64,000 nt of DNA from Aquimarina atlantica (GCF_000626715.1 NZ_AQRA01000009.1:62001-126000), one strand, 5' to 3'. Counted from the first letter of the stretch, positions 8,508-17,985 are shown. Numbers and translations: made by a program. Notes: generated by a model from the letters alone, not told the origin.

Positions 8508-9103
8508 TAATTATTATTTATAAATTTTGTAGGATCCAGATATCCAGATCTGTCATTTGCATATCCGCCACCGATATCCATAAAAATATCGTCTCTGATT
8601 TCTAGATGCAAATGAGCCAAATATATACCATTTGCATTACCTATAGTTGCTATTAAAGCTCCTTTTTTAACAAAATCTCCTTCTTTTACAAGTATAGAAT
8701 CACAATGCGCATATACAGATTCATAATATTTTCCTTTGTATCTATGTATTACTCTTATAACATTACCCCAGCCTCCTTTAATGTCTTTAGCAAAAGAAAC
8801 ATATCCATTAGCAATGGTATATATGGGGTCTCCTAGATCTGTATTACCTCCTCCAACACCATTCCAGTCATCACCTAAGTGATTGTTTTCTCTAAATTTT
8901 TGGGCATTATAATAGCCTTCAGCATTTGGTTTACCAATCGGATAATCAAAATCAGAAGCGATAAATTCTGGATTTTCCTTAAAAAGAGATGTATAGATCT
9001 GATATGGATCTTGATTACGATTTATAACAGCGCTAACGGTCTCATTTCTGTTTTTGCAGGAAATCAAGGTTAAAACTATAATCAGCACCAGGATTTTGTT
9101 CAT
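8507..9103 (-). CDS. M23 (LytM-type) peptidase lipoprotein
   Basis: A 198-residue lipoprotein: hydrophobic leader then LTLISC, with Cys16 as the lipidation site. The rest is a LytM/M23 zinc endopeptidase domain. Zinc ligands and catalytic residues are visible: the first His and Asp in HLGDDWNG and the HLHLEI motif near residue 160, with YAHCDS between them. The family cuts peptide cross-links in peptidoglycan. Because the ligands are all kept it is probably active and not a degenerate activator such as EnvC. One-base overlap with the following DUF1015 gene. Confidence 0.92.
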   Translation of the reverse strand: MNKILVLIIVLTLISCKNRNETVSAVINRNQDPYQIYTSLFKENPEFIASDFDYPIGKPNAEGYYNAQKFRENNHLGDDWNGVGGGNTDLGDPIYTIANGYVSFAKDIKGGWGNVIRVIHRYKGKYYESVYAHCDSILVKEGDFVKKGALIATIGNANGIYLAHLHLEIRDDIFMDIGGGYANDRSGYLDPTKFINNN

Positions 9104-9136
9104 CGTAAGATCAGGAAGTAAATACTAAATTACGAA

Positions 9137-10024
9137 CTATACGAACTGTTTGGATACGATTTCTGCTTTTCTACTTTCAGAATAATCATAGAATCCTTCT
9201 CCACTTTTTACTCCGAGTTTACCAGCCATAACCATATTAACTAATAATGGACAGGGAGCATATTTTGGATTTTTGAAACCATCATACATTACATTAAGAA
9301 TAGAAAGACAAACATCAAGACCAATAAAATCGGCTAATTGTAATGGACCCATAGGATGTGCCATTCCTAATTTCATAACAGTATCAATCTCTGATACTCC
9401 TGCTACACCATTATATAAAGTCTCTATGGATTCGTTAATCATTGGCATAAGGATACGATTTGCTACAAATCCAGGATAATCATTTACTTCTACAGGGATT
9501 TTACCTAATGTTTTAGACAATTCCATGATAGTAGAAGTCACCTCGTCAGAGGTATTGTACCCTCTAATGATCTCAACTAATTTCATAATAGGCACGGGAT
9601 TCATAAAATGCATACCAATAACCATCTCAGGACGATTGGTTACAGCAGCAATTTGCGTAATCGATATCGATGAAGTGTTAGAAGCTAAAATTGTATCTTC
9701 TGGGCATGCCTCACTAAGCTCTTTGAAAATTTTTAGCTTTAAGTCTACATTTTCTGTAGCAGCTTCAACGACAAGACCTGCATATTCTACTCCTTCTTTG
9801 ATATTGGTATAAGTAGAGATATTGGCAAGTGTAGCTTCTTTATCGGCTTCCGATATTTTTTCTTTAGCAATCATCCTGTCTAAATTCTTTGTGATTGTGG
9901 CTAAGCCTTTATCCAAAGATTGTTGAGAAATATCAATAAGCTGTACTTTAAATCCTTTTTGAGCAAAAGTATGTGCAATACCATTCCCCATAGTTCCTGC
10001 ACCGATTACTGCAATGTTTTTCAT
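9137..10024 (-). CDS. 3-hydroxyacyl-CoA (3-hydroxybutyryl-CoA) dehydrogenase
   Basis: A 295-residue NAD-dependent dehydrogenase, with the ATG at 10024 giving MKNIAVIGAGTMGNGIA; the longer frame to 10081 is not family-like. The N-terminal Rossmann domain has GAGTMG. Catalytic residues include Ser/Asn in LASNTSSISI and His in IGMHFMNPVP; the C-terminal helical domain has GFVANRI and HPMGPLQLADFIGLD. It oxidises 3-hydroxyacyl-CoA to 3-ketoacyl-CoA, either in fatty acid degradation or in a butyrate-type pathway. It follows the Gfo/Idh/MocA gene with a 41-base gap and may share its transcript. As a stand-alone enzyme it lacks the hydratase domain of FadB. Confidence 0.95.
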   Translation of the reverse strand: MKNIAVIGAGTMGNGIAHTFAQKGFKVQLIDISQQSLDKGLATITKNLDRMIAKEKISEADKEATLANISTYTNIKEGVEYAGLVVEAATENVDLKLKIFKELSEACPEDTILASNTSSISITQIAAVTNRPEMVIGMHFMNPVPIMKLVEIIRGYNTSDEVTSTIMELSKTLGKIPVEVNDYPGFVANRILMPMINESIETLYNGVAGVSEIDTVMKLGMAHPMGPLQLADFIGLDVCLSILNVMYDGFKNPKYAPCPLLVNMVMAGKLGVKSGEGFYDYSESRKAEIVSKQFV

Positions 10025-10065
10025 ATGTATATTGTTTATTTGATGTATATGTGTAAATTTTGTTT

Positions 10066-11031
10066 TTAATGAGCAAAGCAATCAATGATTTTTAAAGCAA
10101 CTTCTAATGCCTTTTTTCCTTGCTCTAAAGATACTACAGGTGTAGTATCATTTTTTATGGCTTCTGCAAAGGTGTCTAATTCATCTAATATTGCATTATT
10201 AGATGGAACATTAGGGTTGTCAAAATAGATTTGTTTTTTCACACCTTCAGCATTTTGCAATATCATAGCAAAATCATCTGGAGTCTCAGGAGCATCTTTC
10301 ATCTTTACGACCTCACATTTTTTTTCAAAGAAATCAACCGAGATATAGGCATCACGTTGAAAAAATCTGGATTTTCGCATATTCTTAAGAGAAATCCTAC
10401 TGGCCGTAAGATTAGCTACACAACCATTTTCAAATTCTATTCGAGCATTGGCAATATCAGGAGTTTCACTAATTACAGATACTCCACTGGCACTAATATG
10501 TTTTACTTCAGAGTGTACTACACTTAGTATTGCATCTATATCATGAATCATAAGATCAAGAACTACAGGAACATCTGTACCTCTGGGATTAAACTCTGCT
10601 AATCTGTGCGATTCGATAAACATTGGATTGTCAATCTTACTGGCTACCGCAGTGTATGCAGGATTAAAACGTTCTACGTGTCCTACTTGTCCTTTTACAT
10701 GGTGTGCATTTGCCAAATCAATAAGTTGTTGGGCTTCTGCTACAGTATTAGTAATTGGTTTTTCTATAAAGACGTGTTTGCCCGCTTTTATTGCTTGCTT
10801 AGCTACATCAAAATGAGCAAAAGTTGGGGTAACAATATCAACTACATCTACTGCATCAATTAATTCTTCGATAGAGTTAAAAAGTTGATAACCAAATTCC
10901 TCTACTATAGATTTAGCTTGAGTTTCGCTAGCATCGTAGAAACCTATAAGGTCATAATTTTCTGATTGTTGTAGAAGACGTAAATGGATTTTACCAAGGT
11001 GTCCCGCACCGAGTACTCCGGCTTTGAGCAT
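10066..11031 (-). CDS. Gfo/Idh/MocA family NAD(P)-dependent oxidoreductase
   Basis: A 321-residue two-domain oxidoreductase. The N-terminal Rossmann fold has GVLGAGHLGKIH, then the VDIVTPTFAH and HVFIEKPITNT segment with the conserved Glu-Lys-Pro. HVERFNP and the DLMIHDID motif in the middle carry the catalytic Asp/His equivalents. The substrate cannot be told from sequence. It is the promoter-proximal gene of a pair with the 3-hydroxyacyl-CoA dehydrogenase; the pairing recurs in flavobacteria as I recall, but no joint pathway is established. Confidence 0.92.
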   Translation of the reverse strand: MLKAGVLGAGHLGKIHLRLLQQSENYDLIGFYDASETQAKSIVEEFGYQLFNSIEELIDAVDVVDIVTPTFAHFDVAKQAIKAGKHVFIEKPITNTVAEAQQLIDLANAHHVKGQVGHVERFNPAYTAVASKIDNPMFIESHRLAEFNPRGTDVPVVLDLMIHDIDAILSVVHSEVKHISASGVSVISETPDIANARIEFENGCVANLTASRISLKNMRKSRFFQRDAYISVDFFEKKCEVVKMKDAPETPDDFAMILQNAEGVKKQIYFDNPNVPSNNAILDELDTFAEAIKNDTTPVVSLEQGKKALEVALKIIDCFAH

Positions 11032-11182
11032 AATATATTGATTTTACACAAAAATAGTATTATTTATAAATTTTAAATCCTAATTATATCTAAAATGCAA
11101 AATTTTAGTTCGAAGAAAGAAATAGTTTGCAAATCTTTAAAATCTTTATGTAATTTTAGCCTGCTAAATAACCCTTAGAATA

Positions 11183-11824
11183 GTGAAAGATACCCTTAGA
11201 CATGCCGGAAAAAGAAAACAATTAGTAGACGTATTGATTAAAAAAGGAATCAAAAATAAAACTGTGCTATCTGCTATAGAGAAGATACCCAGACATTTGT
11301 TTATGGATTCTAGTTTTGAAGATCATGCATATCAGGATAAAGCTTTTCCGATTGCTGCAGATCAAACCATTTCTCAGCCCTATACTGTAGCGTTTCAAAC
11401 AGAATTATTAGAAATAGAAAAAGGAGATAAGGTGTTAGAAATTGGTACGGGATCGGGATACCAGACTGCAGTTTTGTGCGAAATAGGAGCAAAAGTGTAT
11501 AGTATAGAACGTCAAAAAGAATTGTTTAAAAAAACAAAATTATTTTTGTCTAAACTTGGATATAGACCAAAACACTTGTCGTTTGGAGATGGGTATAAAG
11601 GCTTAAAAGAACATGCCCCGTACAATGGAATTATAGTAACAGCAGGAGCTCCTTTTGTTCCAAAACCATTATTAGGGCAACTGCAAATTAATGGCCGTTT
11701 GGTAATCCCTGTAGGAGAGGACGTGCAAATAATGACGCTTTTTGTTCGTAAAAGTGAAACAGAGTTCGAAAAACGAGAATTCGGAGAGTTTAGATTTGTT
11801 CCTTTGCTAGAGGATAAGAATTAG
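11183..11824 (+). CDS. pcm: Protein-L-isoaspartate O-methyltransferase
   Basis: A 213-residue SAM-dependent methyltransferase of the PCMT family that repairs isoaspartate in aged proteins. It contains IPRHLFMDSSFEDHAYQD, the active-site segment QTISQPYTVA, the SAM motif VLEIGTGSGYQTAVL, and the C-terminal PVGEDVQ. The start is a GTG (MKDTLRHAGKRKQLV), which fits the usual N-terminus of flavobacterial members; no ATG is available upstream in frame. Faces the divergent Gfo/Idh/MocA gene across about 150 bases. Some flavobacterial annotations list this as cytosolic PCMT, in line with the lack of a signal peptide. Confidence 0.95.
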   Translation: MKDTLRHAGKRKQLVDVLIKKGIKNKTVLSAIEKIPRHLFMDSSFEDHAYQDKAFPIAADQTISQPYTVAFQTELLEIEKGDKVLEIGTGSGYQTAVLCEIGAKVYSIERQKELFKKTKLFLSKLGYRPKHLSFGDGYKGLKEHAPYNGIIVTAGAPFVPKPLLGQLQINGRLVIPVGEDVQIMTLFVRKSETEFEKREFGEFRFVPLLEDKN

Positions 11825-11894
11825 AAAAGGAATACATTTTTGAGAAAATCTTTTCTTAATGCATAATCCAAGATAAAAGTATATAAAATTTGGT

Positions 11895-12911
11895 ATGGAT
11901 AATAAGTCACTCACATTAGAATTGTTTGATCTTGTAAATAAGCGGAAATACACCTCCTCTGATATAGCAAAAATTGAAACGCTATTGAAAGAAGGGGCAG
12001 ATGTAAATTATCAGGAACCCGAATATCCTTTTGAAACTATACTTTACAGAGTTATTTCTTCCTGGAAAAAAGAAGAAAGGTTAGCGATTGTAAAACTTCT
12101 GCAGTCATATAATGTAGATGTAAATGTAGAGTGTGATATTTTTTTACCAATCGAGCATGCAGCACAAAAAGGAGATGAAAAAGTAGTTGAGTTTTTATTA
12201 GAAAATGGAGCAGATGAAGGATTTCAGGCAACCCTAAAAATAGCAATTGAAGGAGAGCATATCGAAATTGCAAAAATATTGATTGATACAGGTATTAATC
12301 TTGATATGCACGAAGGGGCAGATGTACCTTTTCTAAATTATTGCACAGAGCCATATCGAATACGAGATAGAAAAAAAGAATATGATGTTGTACCCGGAGT
12401 AACAATTGCTCAGTTTTTGATAGATAGAGGAGCAAACCCTAATGGTTTACCTAATTCTTCTCTAACTCCTTTGCAGAATGCAGTGAATAACGATTTTTTT
12501 GAATTAGTAGAATTATTATTCGATAATGGTATTGAATCCATAGCAGAAGAAGATCCTATATTGCTTATGGTACAATCTGTAGAAATGGCTAAAATTTTAC
12601 TGCAGAAGGGAGCAAATATTAATGTTCGAAGTGAAAAATATAGAGGATCGACACCTTTAATTTCAAGTATAAGTAAAGAAAACAGAAGTTTAATAGAATT
12701 TTTTATAGAAGAAAAAGCCAATTTATACTCAGTCGATAATGATGGTTTTACCGCTTTTCATCGAGCAGTTTTATTAGAAGACATAAATTTGATAAAATAT
12801 CTGGCAGACTATTATGATATTAAAAAATGTGACGAAATTTACTCTCTATTGTCCATAGTCGATTCTACTTGGATAAAGAAAATAATAGAAGAACTGCTAA
12901 GTGATACTTAA
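11895..12911 (+). CDS. Ankyrin-repeat protein
   Basis: A 338-residue protein without signal peptide or membrane segment, built of about seven or eight ankyrin-like repeats from residue 40 on. Recognisable repeat cores are IEHAAQKGDEKVVEFLLENGAD, IAIEGEHIEIAKILIDTG, TPLQNAVNNDFFELVELLF, STPLISSISKENRSLIEFF and FTAFHRAVLLEDINLIKYL. The repeats are uneven in length and diverged. Ankyrin repeats bind proteins; the partner is unknown. The gene is 70 bases after pcm and might be read from the same promoter. Confidence 0.88.
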   Translation: MDNKSLTLELFDLVNKRKYTSSDIAKIETLLKEGADVNYQEPEYPFETILYRVISSWKKEERLAIVKLLQSYNVDVNVECDIFLPIEHAAQKGDEKVVEFLLENGADEGFQATLKIAIEGEHIEIAKILIDTGINLDMHEGADVPFLNYCTEPYRIRDRKKEYDVVPGVTIAQFLIDRGANPNGLPNSSLTPLQNAVNNDFFELVELLFDNGIESIAEEDPILLMVQSVEMAKILLQKGANINVRSEKYRGSTPLISSISKENRSLIEFFIEEKANLYSVDNDGFTAFHRAVLLEDINLIKYLADYYDIKKCDEIYSLLSIVDSTWIKKIIEELLSDT

Positions 12912-12979
12912 TTAAGAAAGAAAGTTTTTATTCTAAAAAATTGGTTACCCGAATGAAATAGACTCTTTTAGTTGCCAGG

Positions 12980-14041
12980 CTATCGATTTAATAAAACATC
13001 TACATCTCTTTCTACAATTTGATAATATAAAATATTAGGTTGCTCTATTTCGATTACATCTTTATCGAATTTGTGATTCCAAATAAAAACAGAGTGATTG
13101 AAGGTTTCGCTAAAATATTTTTCATAATATGGAAAGAAAGAATCGTGAAAAACTAATATTTTGAGATTGTTTTTGGCAGATGTGTTTTGGAAACGTTTTT
13201 CATAGAGTCTATCTGCATTATGGTAACCAATAGGTACCGTTAATTGATCTGTTTGCTCTATTGATTTTTCGGGAGTTTTAAATTTTAGATGGATAAAATC
13301 TTCCGTTTTACTATTCATCAACATGTTGTTTAGATCACCAATTTTGTTGTCTTCTACATATGCTTCCATGTTTTCTAGTTTGTATTGGCTAAATCTATCT
13401 TTTTTAAAATCTTGAGTTATAAAATTCATACTGGATTGATAAGCATAAAATCCTGCATAACCATTCCAATGCGTGTCTGTTTTGTGGTACAAAATCGTAT
13501 CATTTCCTTTAGGGAAATTTGCTCCTAAATTTATAAAGTTAACATCAATAGTCTTACATAAAGAGTCTAATTGCTGAAGCTTTGTGTTTCTTTCATATTT
13601 TTTTATTTTGATCATATCACTATGGATCGTATGCTTATTAGGTGCTATTGCAATATAAAAGGCAACATTTCTTTCTTTAAGCCACTCTTTCCTATGAATT
13701 AAAAGTTTTTTCAAAGAGATTAATTCCTTTTTTGTGAATACCACTAAACCTTTTGATTCTGATAGTGCATTACTAAAATTATTTCCTAAAAATTTCCACT
13801 CATTTTCTGTTTCAATAACTTTGTTCGGAATTGGGTTTACATTCAGGACATTGGTTTTGAAATTGGTATAAATTTTCAGTAAATCAGATTTTAAAGGAAA
13901 GTTTCGTTTAAAATTTAAGCTGATTTTTTTTTCATTTTCCTTAAGTGGATCAACTTTTATCCTTAGGTTAACCAGGATAAAAGGTATCGAAATGATAGTG
14001 ATACAAATAATTATAAAGGAAATTGTAATTTTTCTTTTCAT
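12980..14041 (-). CDS. AlgX/AlgJ-like SGNH-type O-acetyltransferase partner
   Basis: A 353-residue protein anchored by one N-terminal membrane segment (about 5-25) with an extracytoplasmic body. KTDTHWNGYAG near the middle is the Asp-x-His-Trp signature of the AlgX/AlgJ (ALGX/SGNH) family, and ILVFHDSFF holds the nucleophilic Ser in a D-S-F motif typical of this family. Such proteins move acetyl groups onto exopolysaccharide, fed by a membrane MBOAT protein. It starts 3 bases after the AlgI-like gene, so the two form one unit. The polysaccharide is not identifiable: no glycosyltransferase or alginate gene is in the window. Confidence 0.85.
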   Translation of the reverse strand: MKRKITISFIIICITIISIPFILVNLRIKVDPLKENEKKISLNFKRNFPLKSDLLKIYTNFKTNVLNVNPIPNKVIETENEWKFLGNNFSNALSESKGLVVFTKKELISLKKLLIHRKEWLKERNVAFYIAIAPNKHTIHSDMIKIKKYERNTKLQQLDSLCKTIDVNFINLGANFPKGNDTILYHKTDTHWNGYAGFYAYQSSMNFITQDFKKDRFSQYKLENMEAYVEDNKIGDLNNMLMNSKTEDFIHLKFKTPEKSIEQTDQLTVPIGYHNADRLYEKRFQNTSAKNNLKILVFHDSFFPYYEKYFSETFNHSVFIWNHKFDKDVIEIEQPNILYYQIVERDVDVLLNR

Positions 14042-14044
14042 TTT

Positions 14045-15457
14045 TTAAAATCTAAAATAAATAAAAGGATTATAAGAATCAGCAGCTATGTATATTATAG
14101 ATAATATAAGGAGTATTAAAATATTAATATACCTAAAAGGTAGAAGCTTTGGGTTTTTTAATCTTTTTTCAAAATAAGGATATGTAGGTATTGCAAAGAT
14201 AAGTGCTAATATACAAGTGAGTAGAAGTTCGGTGTTATAATTAAAATAGGTTATAAAATCATTTACAGAAGCATTCCCTTCGCTATACATAAACATTGTC
14301 TTAAGGTATTTAATAGCCTGCTCTAAAGTATCAGCTCTAAATAAAACCCAACCAACAAGTATGATTAGTAATGTATAAAGGTGTCGTAAAGGTTTCCAGG
14401 CTTTTTCTAAAATTTTATTAAAACCAATTCTTTCGATTACTATAAAAACCCCATGAAACAGACCCCATATTACGAAATTCCATTCAGAACCATGCCATAA
14501 ACCTGTGATGAAGAATACGATAAATAAGTTTACATAAGTTCGATATTTGCCTTTTCTGTTTCCTCCCAGAGGAATATATAAATAGTCTTTGAACCAGGTA
14601 GAAAGAGATATGTGCCATCGTCTCCAAAATTCTTGAATACTTTTTGATATATATGGATAGTTGAAGTTTTCTAAAAAATTGAAACCAAACATTTTGCCTA
14701 ATCCAATTGCCATATCCGAATAGCCAGAAAAATCATAATAAATCTGAAATGCATAAGAAATAACGCCTAACCAGGCATAATATGTCGAAACGTCACCTCC
14801 GCTTTCTGTAAAAATACTATCTGCTATACGGGCAAAAGTATTGGCTATAATCATTTTCTTGAATAGCCCTATTATGAAACGTTCTAGACCTTTGGCAAAA
14901 CTGAAAATACTTACTTCTCTATTGGCTATTTCTCGCTGAATATCAATATACCGAACAATAGGCCCTGCTACTAATTGAGGGAACATGGTTACATAAGTAG
15001 CAAATTCTAGTAAACTTCTGTTAGCCTTTATATTTCCTCTATAGACGTCTATAGTGTATGACATGGTTTGAAAAACATAAAAACTAATTCCTAATGGTAA
15101 CACAACTTCAGGAATGTTATGTAAACTACTAGAATCTATTTGTAGTAAATCTAATACAGCGTATAAGTTATCAATAGCAAAATTGAAGTATTTAAAAATC
15201 CCAAGTGTTACTAAATTTGTGAGAATAGAGATTCTTAAACCAAGTTTTCGCTTCCCTTCTTCAATTAAAATACCACACTTGTAATCAACCAAAGTAGAAA
15301 ACAACATCACCAGTACCAAGAGTTTTTCACCGTAGGTATAAAAATAGATACTAGCTATAAGTAATACCAGGTTTCTATACTTTTTAGGAACAATAAAATA
15401 TAATAGTAATGTTAAAGGGAAAAAAAGAAGTAAAAAATAAGCGCTACTAAATACCAT
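14045..15457 (-). CDS. AlgI-like MBOAT family membrane O-acyltransferase
   Basis: A 470-residue polytopic membrane protein of the MBOAT family, about 10 or more hydrophobic segments. It opens with MVFSSAYFLLLFFPLTLLLY as in AlgI/DltB/PatA relatives and has the conserved QFWRRWHISLSTWFKDYLYIPLGG block and the active-site His in FITGLWHGSEWNF. It would carry acetyl groups from the cytoplasm across the membrane for the AlgJ-like partner encoded 3 bases downstream. In related systems the products O-acetylate alginate, cellulose or peptidoglycan. Confidence 0.94.
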   Translation of the reverse strand: MVFSSAYFLLLFFPLTLLLYFIVPKKYRNLVLLIASIYFYTYGEKLLVLVMLFSTLVDYKCGILIEEGKRKLGLRISILTNLVTLGIFKYFNFAIDNLYAVLDLLQIDSSSLHNIPEVVLPLGISFYVFQTMSYTIDVYRGNIKANRSLLEFATYVTMFPQLVAGPIVRYIDIQREIANREVSIFSFAKGLERFIIGLFKKMIIANTFARIADSIFTESGGDVSTYYAWLGVISYAFQIYYDFSGYSDMAIGLGKMFGFNFLENFNYPYISKSIQEFWRRWHISLSTWFKDYLYIPLGGNRKGKYRTYVNLFIVFFITGLWHGSEWNFVIWGLFHGVFIVIERIGFNKILEKAWKPLRHLYTLLIILVGWVLFRADTLEQAIKYLKTMFMYSEGNASVNDFITYFNYNTELLLTCILALIFAIPTYPYFEKRLKNPKLLPFRYINILILLILSIIYIAADSYNPFIYFRF

Positions 15458-15606
15458 GTGTGATCTGCGAAAAGATGAATATAAGGTTAATTATTTAGTC
15501 ATTTAATTGGGAAATACTATAAACAAAGGAGTCGAAAATATATTTTTTTGTAAAATGTTATATCGGATTGGTTCATGGATCAATTGTTATTTTCGAAAGT
15601 TTCTAA

Positions 15607-16065
15607 TTACTTATATTCTTTTTTGATACGATCTAGGTTTCTTTTGTTATCCCTGTCTTTAATTGTTTCTCGTTTGTCATACATCTTTTTACCACGTGCA
15701 AGAACAATGTTAAGCTTTGCTAATCCACGATCATTTATAAATAATCGAGTAGGTATAATGGTTAATCCAGAATTTTTTACTTCTTTTTCAAGTTTTTTTA
15801 ATTCCTTTTTGTTAAGTAATAGTTTCCGTTCACTTTTGGGATTGTGATTAAAATAAGTGGCATGAGAATACTCTTCTATATGCATATTAATAACAAATAA
15901 TTCATTGTTGTTAAACTCACAGAAACTCTCTGCAATATTTGCTTTTCCTTCTCTTATAGCTTTTATCTCTGTACCAACGAGTTTAATTCCTGCAGTATAT
16001 TTATCCAGGAATTCATATTCAAATTTGGCCTTACGGTTTAATATGTTGATTTTATTTGGATTCAT
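15607..16065 (-). CDS. smpB: SsrA-binding protein SmpB
   Basis: A 152-residue tmRNA-binding protein for rescue of stalled ribosomes. Motifs: NRKAKFEYEFLDKYTAGIKLVGTEIKAIREGKANIAESFC (an OB-fold with conserved GTE and K), RKLLLNKKE, and the basic C-terminal tail KRNLDRIKKEYK that enters the mRNA channel. Length and order are those of the family. It has its own likely promoter about 35 bases upstream. The tmRNA gene itself is not in the window. Confidence 0.97.
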   Translation of the reverse strand: MNPNKINILNRKAKFEYEFLDKYTAGIKLVGTEIKAIREGKANIAESFCEFNNNELFVINMHIEEYSHATYFNHNPKSERKLLLNKKELKKLEKEVKNSGLTIIPTRLFINDRGLAKLNIVLARGKKMYDKRETIKDRDNKRNLDRIKKEYK

Positions 16066-16097
16066 ATGGTATTCCGAAATACTTTTGTAAACGCCTA

Positions 16098-16105
16098 CAA
16101 AAGTA
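16098..16105 (-). promoter_or_regulatory. Probable -7 element for smpB
   Basis: On the minus strand TACTTTTG matches the Bacteroidota consensus TAnnTTTG and lies 33 bases before the smpB start codon. No clear -33 TTTG is visible, so this is a partial match. Confidence 0.35.
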
Positions 16106-16106
16106 C

Positions 16107-16130
16107 AAAGCTTTCTTGAAAGAAAGCTTT
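16107..16130. terminator. Perfect 10-bp hairpin between two genes
   Basis: AAAGCTTTCT (16107-16116) and its complement (16121-16130) enclose a 4-base loop. It sits 29 bases after the stop of the small secreted protein gene on the minus strand and just upstream of smpB, where a terminator is expected; the following T-run is interrupted. Confidence 0.5.
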
Positions 16131-16159
16131 AAACAAAAAACGAATATTTTAAATACTTT

Positions 16160-16516
16160 TTATAACTCCTGAAATTGTATTGTTGAAATCTTGCCATCTG
16201 CATTAAGTTGAAGGTCCATTCCTAAAGTTGCTTTATCAAATGTTACTTTATAACTATAAACCCCTTCGGCGGTTTCAACGAAAGTTATATTTTTCATATT
16301 ACCGAATTGCCCGTAACAGCCATTTATAAAATTAGATACGCCTTCTTTAGTCATGCTTTCTTGCATTTCTAAGGTATACATCTCAAAAATTGCATTTACA
16401 TCTTGTGCGTTAAAATTTTCTAGAAAAGTCTTTGTAGTACTTTCATAAGTACTTGCATCCTGGGCTACACCATATTGGATAGTAAAACAAGTAAAAAGTA
16501 AGATTAAATATTTCAT
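16160..16516 (-). CDS. Small secreted DUF3887-like protein
   Basis: A 118-residue protein with a clear signal peptide (about 1-18, VAQ-DA). The mature part reads as an NTF2/cystatin-like fold of the DUF3887 type (TFLENFNAQDVNAIFEMYT, then KEGVSNFINGCYGQFGNM and a beta-rich end). Such domains bind small ligands or act as accessory domains; here the domain stands alone. Catalytic function is not suggested. Family assignment is by pattern only. Confidence 0.7.
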   Translation of the reverse strand: MKYLILLFTCFTIQYGVAQDASTYESTTKTFLENFNAQDVNAIFEMYTLEMQESMTKEGVSNFINGCYGQFGNMKNITFVETAEGVYSYKVTFDKATLGMDLQLNADGKISTIQFQEL

Positions 16517-16726
16517 GATATTTTCAATTTGGGGTTAGGAACTGCAAAATAATTATCTTTTCGTTAAAATTAAAAAAAACAATCTTCAATTTATATTTAG
16601 TAGAGTAAGTATAAAACTGGTTTTTCGTCTAAAAAAAACAATTAGTTGTATCTGTTATTTAGTTTAACAAAATTGTTACAATTATTGAAAAGAGAAAGGT
16701 TAATTTAGTTTTTTAAAGCGATTTTT

Positions 16727-17476
16727 ATGCAACGTTATTTTATAGTATTAGTATTTGTTTTTTCTTCTGTCACTACTGTTTTTGCTCAGTTTTCTGCTCA
16801 GGAAATAGTAGATAAAACAATAGAAGAAGCTGGAGGAACCAATTATGATAGAGCCATTATACATTTCGTTTTTAGAGGGAAACAATATCGAAGTAAAAGG
16901 GGAGAAGGGATATATGAATTAGAGAGATTTGTAAAGGGGCCTAAAGGGATAACTCATGATGTGATAAGTAATACTGGTTTGAAAAGAACTATAGAAAATT
17001 GCCCGGTAGTAGTTGCAGATTCTTTGGTTACAAAAATAAGTGACGGAGTGAATTCTGTACATTATTTTGCTAGCCTTCCGTATGGACTTAATGCTCCGGC
17101 GGTGCATAAAAAACTAATGGGCGAATCGGTTATTAATGGATCTTCATATTACAAAATTAAAGTAACTTTTGATCAAGAAGGAGGAGGAACCGATTACGAG
17201 GATGAGTTTATGTACTGGATACACAAAGAGAACTATACTGTAGATTACCTGGCATATAAATATGCTGTAAACGGAGGAGGAATACGGTTTAGAGAAGCCT
17301 ATAATCCAAGAAGTATAAACGGAATACGTTTTGTGGATTATAAAAATTATAAAACAGAAGACTTAACGACGCCACTATATAACCTTGACAAACTATTTGA
17401 AAAGAAGCAATTAAAATTACTTTCAAAAATAGAACTAGAAGATATTTATGTTTATATTGAAAGAGATTGTTGTTAG
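16727..17476 (+). CDS. Secreted DUF6503-like protein
   Basis: A 249-residue protein with a signal peptide (about 1-20, FAQ-FS). The mature part, starting SAQEIVDKTIEEAGGTNYDRA followed by FVFRGKQYR, is the pattern I associate with DUF6503, a flavobacterial secreted or lipoprotein family that was once mislabelled as deoxyribose-phosphate aldolase. It has no aldolase motif. The body looks like a LolA-like beta sheet. It is transcribed alone; the stop overlaps that of the convergent histidine-phosphatase gene by 4 bases. Confidence 0.75.
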   Translation: MQRYFIVLVFVFSSVTTVFAQFSAQEIVDKTIEEAGGTNYDRAIIHFVFRGKQYRSKRGEGIYELERFVKGPKGITHDVISNTGLKRTIENCPVVVADSLVTKISDGVNSVHYFASLPYGLNAPAVHKKLMGESVINGSSYYKIKVTFDQEGGGTDYEDEFMYWIHKENYTVDYLAYKYAVNGGGIRFREAYNPRSINGIRFVDYKNYKTEDLTTPLYNLDKLFEKKQLKLLSKIELEDIYVYIERDCC

Positions 17477-17985
17477 TTGATAGTGAGTACAGTATCGGTA
17501 ATTATATCACCAGTAACTTTTATAATAAATAGTTTGCCATAGATTTTTTCATCAATAGCGCTATACTTTTCCTTACCAATAATTTTATTGACAAAAGCAG
17601 GTGTTGTATTACTGTGACCAACGACTACAACAGTTTTTCCTTTAGTTTTTTCCTGAAATTCGGTATCGTTTAAATTTCTGGGATTATATAAGATGAGTTC
17701 TAAATTTTTACTTTTGGCAATTGGTTCTGCTGTTTTTCTGGTTCTGATATAGTCTGTTGTATATACCATATCTACTGGTACATCAACAAGCATTTTTGCC
17801 CAATTCTCTGATCGTATTTTTCCAGCTTCGGTAAGGTCTGGATTACGATTACCAGGATCGCTAAGATCTTTTTCGGCATGTCTAACCAAGAAATATGTAG
17901 TAGTTACTTGTTGTTGAGGTGAATTACTTTGACAAGAACTAACCCAGGAAGAAAGAAAAATAAGTAAAATGAATATAGGTTTCAT
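17473..17985 (-). CDS. Histidine phosphatase superfamily lipoprotein
   Basis: A 170-residue protein with a lipoprotein signal (SWVSSCQSN, lipidated Cys about residue 18). The mature domain has FLVRHAEKDLSD, carrying the phospho-His, TRKTAEPIAKS and VVVVGHSNTTP with the second catalytic His, so it is a short branch-1 histidine phosphatase (phosphoglycerate mutase-like, SixA/PhoE-like). It acts in the periplasm on an unknown phosphoester. The 3' end overlaps the convergent gene by 4 bases. Confidence 0.92.
   Translation of the reverse strand: MKPIFILLIFLSSWVSSCQSNSPQQQVTTTYFLVRHAEKDLSDPGNRNPDLTEAGKIRSENWAKMLVDVPVDMVYTTDYIRTRKTAEPIAKSKNLELILYNPRNLNDTEFQEKTKGKTVVVVGHSNTTPAFVNKIIGKEKYSAIDEKIYGKLFIIKVTGDIITDTVLTIN

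Noticed and set aside
10025..10081. 19-codon extension of the 3-hydroxyacyl-CoA dehydrogenase
   Set aside because: The Rossmann motif starts right after the ATG at 10024; the extension runs into the end of the upstream gene.
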